A stretch of 6,781 bases of DNA from Methanomicrobia archaeon. GTDB lineage: Archaea; Methanobacteriota_B; Thermococci; Methanofastidiosales; B48-G16. The DNA lies in NCBI GenBank assembly GCA_023133315.1, contig JAGLWR010000063.1:1-6781 (forward strand), written 5' to 3'. This document shows positions 5,337 through 6,781 of this stretch, piece by piece (position 1 is the first letter of the stretch; every line of letters starts with the position of its first letter). Both the position numbers and the translations under genes were made by a program. The notes beneath the pieces are model-generated. The model was not told the DNA's origin. It was given only the letters and a program-made list of their open reading frames with translations, and did not search any database.

Positions 5337-6138
5337 GGAGATTAAATCGGAGATAAAAGTCATAAACTCATTTATAAAAATAGGAGCATACACATTTTTC
5401 TCGCAGAGATGGGGAGTCATCTCACAGTTTATAGGTATTGCAGTGAATGTCGGTGTCATCGGTATCTTCGCAAAGCTTGTAACTTTAGACGCGGATATAG
5501 CTCAATACGGAACACCAAGATTTCTGGAATTCTTTGTAATAGCCATGTTTATCACTAATCTAGTATTTATCGGTACTGGCAGCGTCTCTGGGATTTTACG
5601 AGGAGCTAATTTTGCTAACCTCTATATATCTCCATGCAAGTTCGTCACCATATTCATAGGAGCAAACTCATGGAGAATAATATGGAGGTTCCTGACAAGT
5701 TTTTTCTTTATTTTTGCTGCTGTGATACTTTTTAATGCCAAAATATATTTTAATTCTGGATTTGTAGTTGTTTTTATCTCCGGATTTGTCTTAATGCTAG
5801 CGTTGGATCTTTTTGCTGCAGGTTTCACGATAGTAACAAAATCACCCACAGATCCGATAAACTGGTTTATAGGACTGACGTCTCAGTTAGTTTCAGGAAC
5901 TTATTTTCCTATTGAGAATCTCCCCTCATGGCTCCAGCCGATTGCACACATACATCCACAGACATACGTAAACAAGTTTGCAAGGCTGACAATGGGAGGA
6001 AATGCCGATCTTGCAGACGTATGGCCGGAGTTAAGAGCTTTCGTGTTCACAACTATAATAATGCTTATAATAGGATATATTATGTTCAAGTACGGATTTA
6101 AAAGAGCAAGAGTCTCTGGAACTCTCGGACATCAGTAA
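5329..6138 (+). CDS. ABC-2 type transporter, permease subunit
   Basis: The gene encodes 269 aa with about six predicted membrane helices, roughly at 30-50, 66-84, 105-135 (a long or broken segment), 143-168, 176-192 and 236-254. Between helices five and six lies the motif GTYFPIENLPSWLQPIAHIH (190-209), characteristic of ABC-2 membrane proteins. The amphipathic N-terminus is typical of the family. It forms the channel half of an exporter with the ATPase encoded just upstream. The ATG at 5329 lies inside the end of the ATPase frame (8 bp overlap) and is preceded by AGAGGT, so the two are translationally coupled and probably made in equal amounts. The last codons overlap the convergent phosphatase gene by 7 bp. 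The family includes drug, polyol-lipid and capsule exporters; nothing here tells which substrate is moved. Confidence 0.92.
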   Translation: MLEEIKSEIKVINSFIKIGAYTFFSQRWGVISQFIGIAVNVGVIGIFAKLVTLDADIAQYGTPRFLEFFVIAMFITNLVFIGTGSVSGILRGANFANLYISPCKFVTIFIGANSWRIIWRFLTSFFFIFAAVILFNAKIYFNSGFVVVFISGFVLMLALDLFAAGFTIVTKSPTDPINWFIGLTSQLVSGTYFPIENLPSWLQPIAHIHPQTYVNKFARLTMGGNADLADVWPELRAFVFTTIIMLIIGYIMFKYGFKRARVSGTLGHQ

Positions 6139-6781
6139 TTTCTTACAATCTTTCGTACGGCTTCTGCTCCACCATTGCCATATGATCTTTTTGTTATATA
6201 ATCTGCTTTCTCTTTTAATTCTTTCACAGCATTTTTTACCGCCATCCTGTATCCGGCCACTTCAAAAGCCGGGATATCGTTGTAGTTGTCACCAATATAA
6301 ACGGTTTCTTTCAGATCGATCTTCATAAGTTCTGCAAGGTTCTTTAAAGCAGTTCCTTTATTGATGCCTTCGTTCTTTATGTGGATCCCGAATCCAGAAT
6401 CAGAAATCTCTATATTTAGCTCATGTTTTCTCGCAATATTTAAAATTTCGTTAACACTTATGTTATAAACAACTATTCCAGTTCTTCGCAAAAACGTTGG
6501 TAACAAATCTGCTTTTTCTTTTATAAAATCATAGCATCTCAAAGGTTCTTCAAGCGATCCAAAAACTTCAATTTTTGAGTTATAAAATATTATTCCCCCG
6601 TCTTCAGCGATTACTCCCCCAGATGTGCCTATAAGCCTAGAAGCTCCAAGAGCAAAGCCGAGGATATTTCCAGTACATAGAGAAACTTTAAAACCTGCTT
6701 CTTCCGCTTCTCTTAACGCTTTGATAGCATCTATGTTTATCCTCCTTTTTTCGTCTGTGAGTGTACCGTCTATATCAGAGA
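6132..6781 (-). CDS. Archaeal-type phosphoglycolate phosphatase (HAD superfamily), 5' end cut off
   Basis: About 215 residues are visible; the frame stays open to the right edge and probably lacks only some five to ten N-terminal residues. All four HAD motifs are present: DIDGTLTD with nucleophile and acid aspartates (codons 6753-6776), SLCTGN with the motif II threonine (6666-6683), the motif III lysine in NKGTALKNL (codon 6357-6359), and GDNYNDIPAF (about 6264-6293). The segment between motifs II and III is a C2-type cap. This arrangement and size match archaeal phosphoglycolate phosphatases of the Thermoplasma TA0175 kind, Mg2+-dependent cytoplasmic enzymes that dephosphorylate 2-phosphoglycolate. 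A related small-sugar-phosphate phosphatase cannot be excluded. An internal TTG at 6540-6542 could be misread as a start, but the catalytic motifs lie upstream of it, so it is not. The gene is convergent with the exporter operon, overlapping by 7 bp; its promoter is outside the window. Confidence 0.9.
   Translation of the reverse strand, partial: SDIDGTLTDEKRRINIDAIKALREAEEAGFKVSLCTGNILGFALGASRLIGTSGGVIAEDGGIIFYNSKIEVFGSLEEPLRCYDFIKEKADLLPTFLRRTGIVVYNISVNEILNIARKHELNIEISDSGFGIHIKNEGINKGTALKNLAELMKIDLKETVYIGDNYNDIPAFEVAGYRMAVKNAVKELKEKADYITKRSYGNGGAEAVRKIVRNY

Noticed and set aside
6132..6542. Treating the phosphatase as a 136-residue protein starting at an internal TTG
   Set aside because: The same frame continues to the window edge and contains the DIDGTLTD nucleophile motif upstream of that TTG.

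Overview
The window looks like a stretch of an A+T-rich archaeal, probably euryarchaeal, chromosome. TATA boxes of the form TTTATAAA sit about 25 bp before several starts. Some genes appear leaderless (the acetyltransferase and the ABC ATPase), while others carry GGTGA or GGAGGT ribosome sites. The right edge encodes an archaeal-type phosphoglycolate phosphatase. I cannot name the species; a methanogen, ANME or Archaeoglobus-like relative would fit.

Layout, left to right. Positions 1-1638 hold a minus-strand operon: a WrbA-like flavodoxin, then a 334-aa cysteine-motif protein (DUF6144-like) with an N-terminal recombinase-type core-binding-like segment, then the start of a third gene cut by the left edge. 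The third product aligns with the middle of the 334-aa protein, so the two are probably tandem paralogues. Positions 1666-2000 are intergenic. They carry the operon promoter, two inverted repeats sharing TACTA/TAGTA half-sites, and a short frame encoding a basic, membrane-spanning C-terminal-like peptide without a normal start, perhaps a gene remnant. Positions 2001-2816 (minus) encode a two-domain GNAT acetyltransferase on its own promoter.

Positions 2941-4098 (minus) encode a predicted surface lipoprotein resembling erythromycin-esterase/EreA-type proteins. It is divergent from an ABC-2 export operon (4308-6138, plus) of one ATPase and one six-helix permease whose frames overlap by 8 bp. 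A 15-16 bp motif, nearly identical in the two promoters, lies between TATA box and start on each side and may be a shared operator. The phosphatase gene (6132-6781, minus) is convergent with the permease gene and overlaps it by 7 bp; its 5' end is off the window.

Functionally the window is a set of small, mostly independent units. The flavodoxin and the cysteine-motif proteins probably work together in a redox or metal-related role (inference). The lipoprotein and exporter may be co-regulated (inference from the shared motif). I see no tRNA, rRNA, CRISPR array, insertion sequence or defence system. The best candidates for something undescribed are the tandem cysteine-motif proteins with their flavodoxin, and the lipoprotein/exporter pair with its shared promoter motif.
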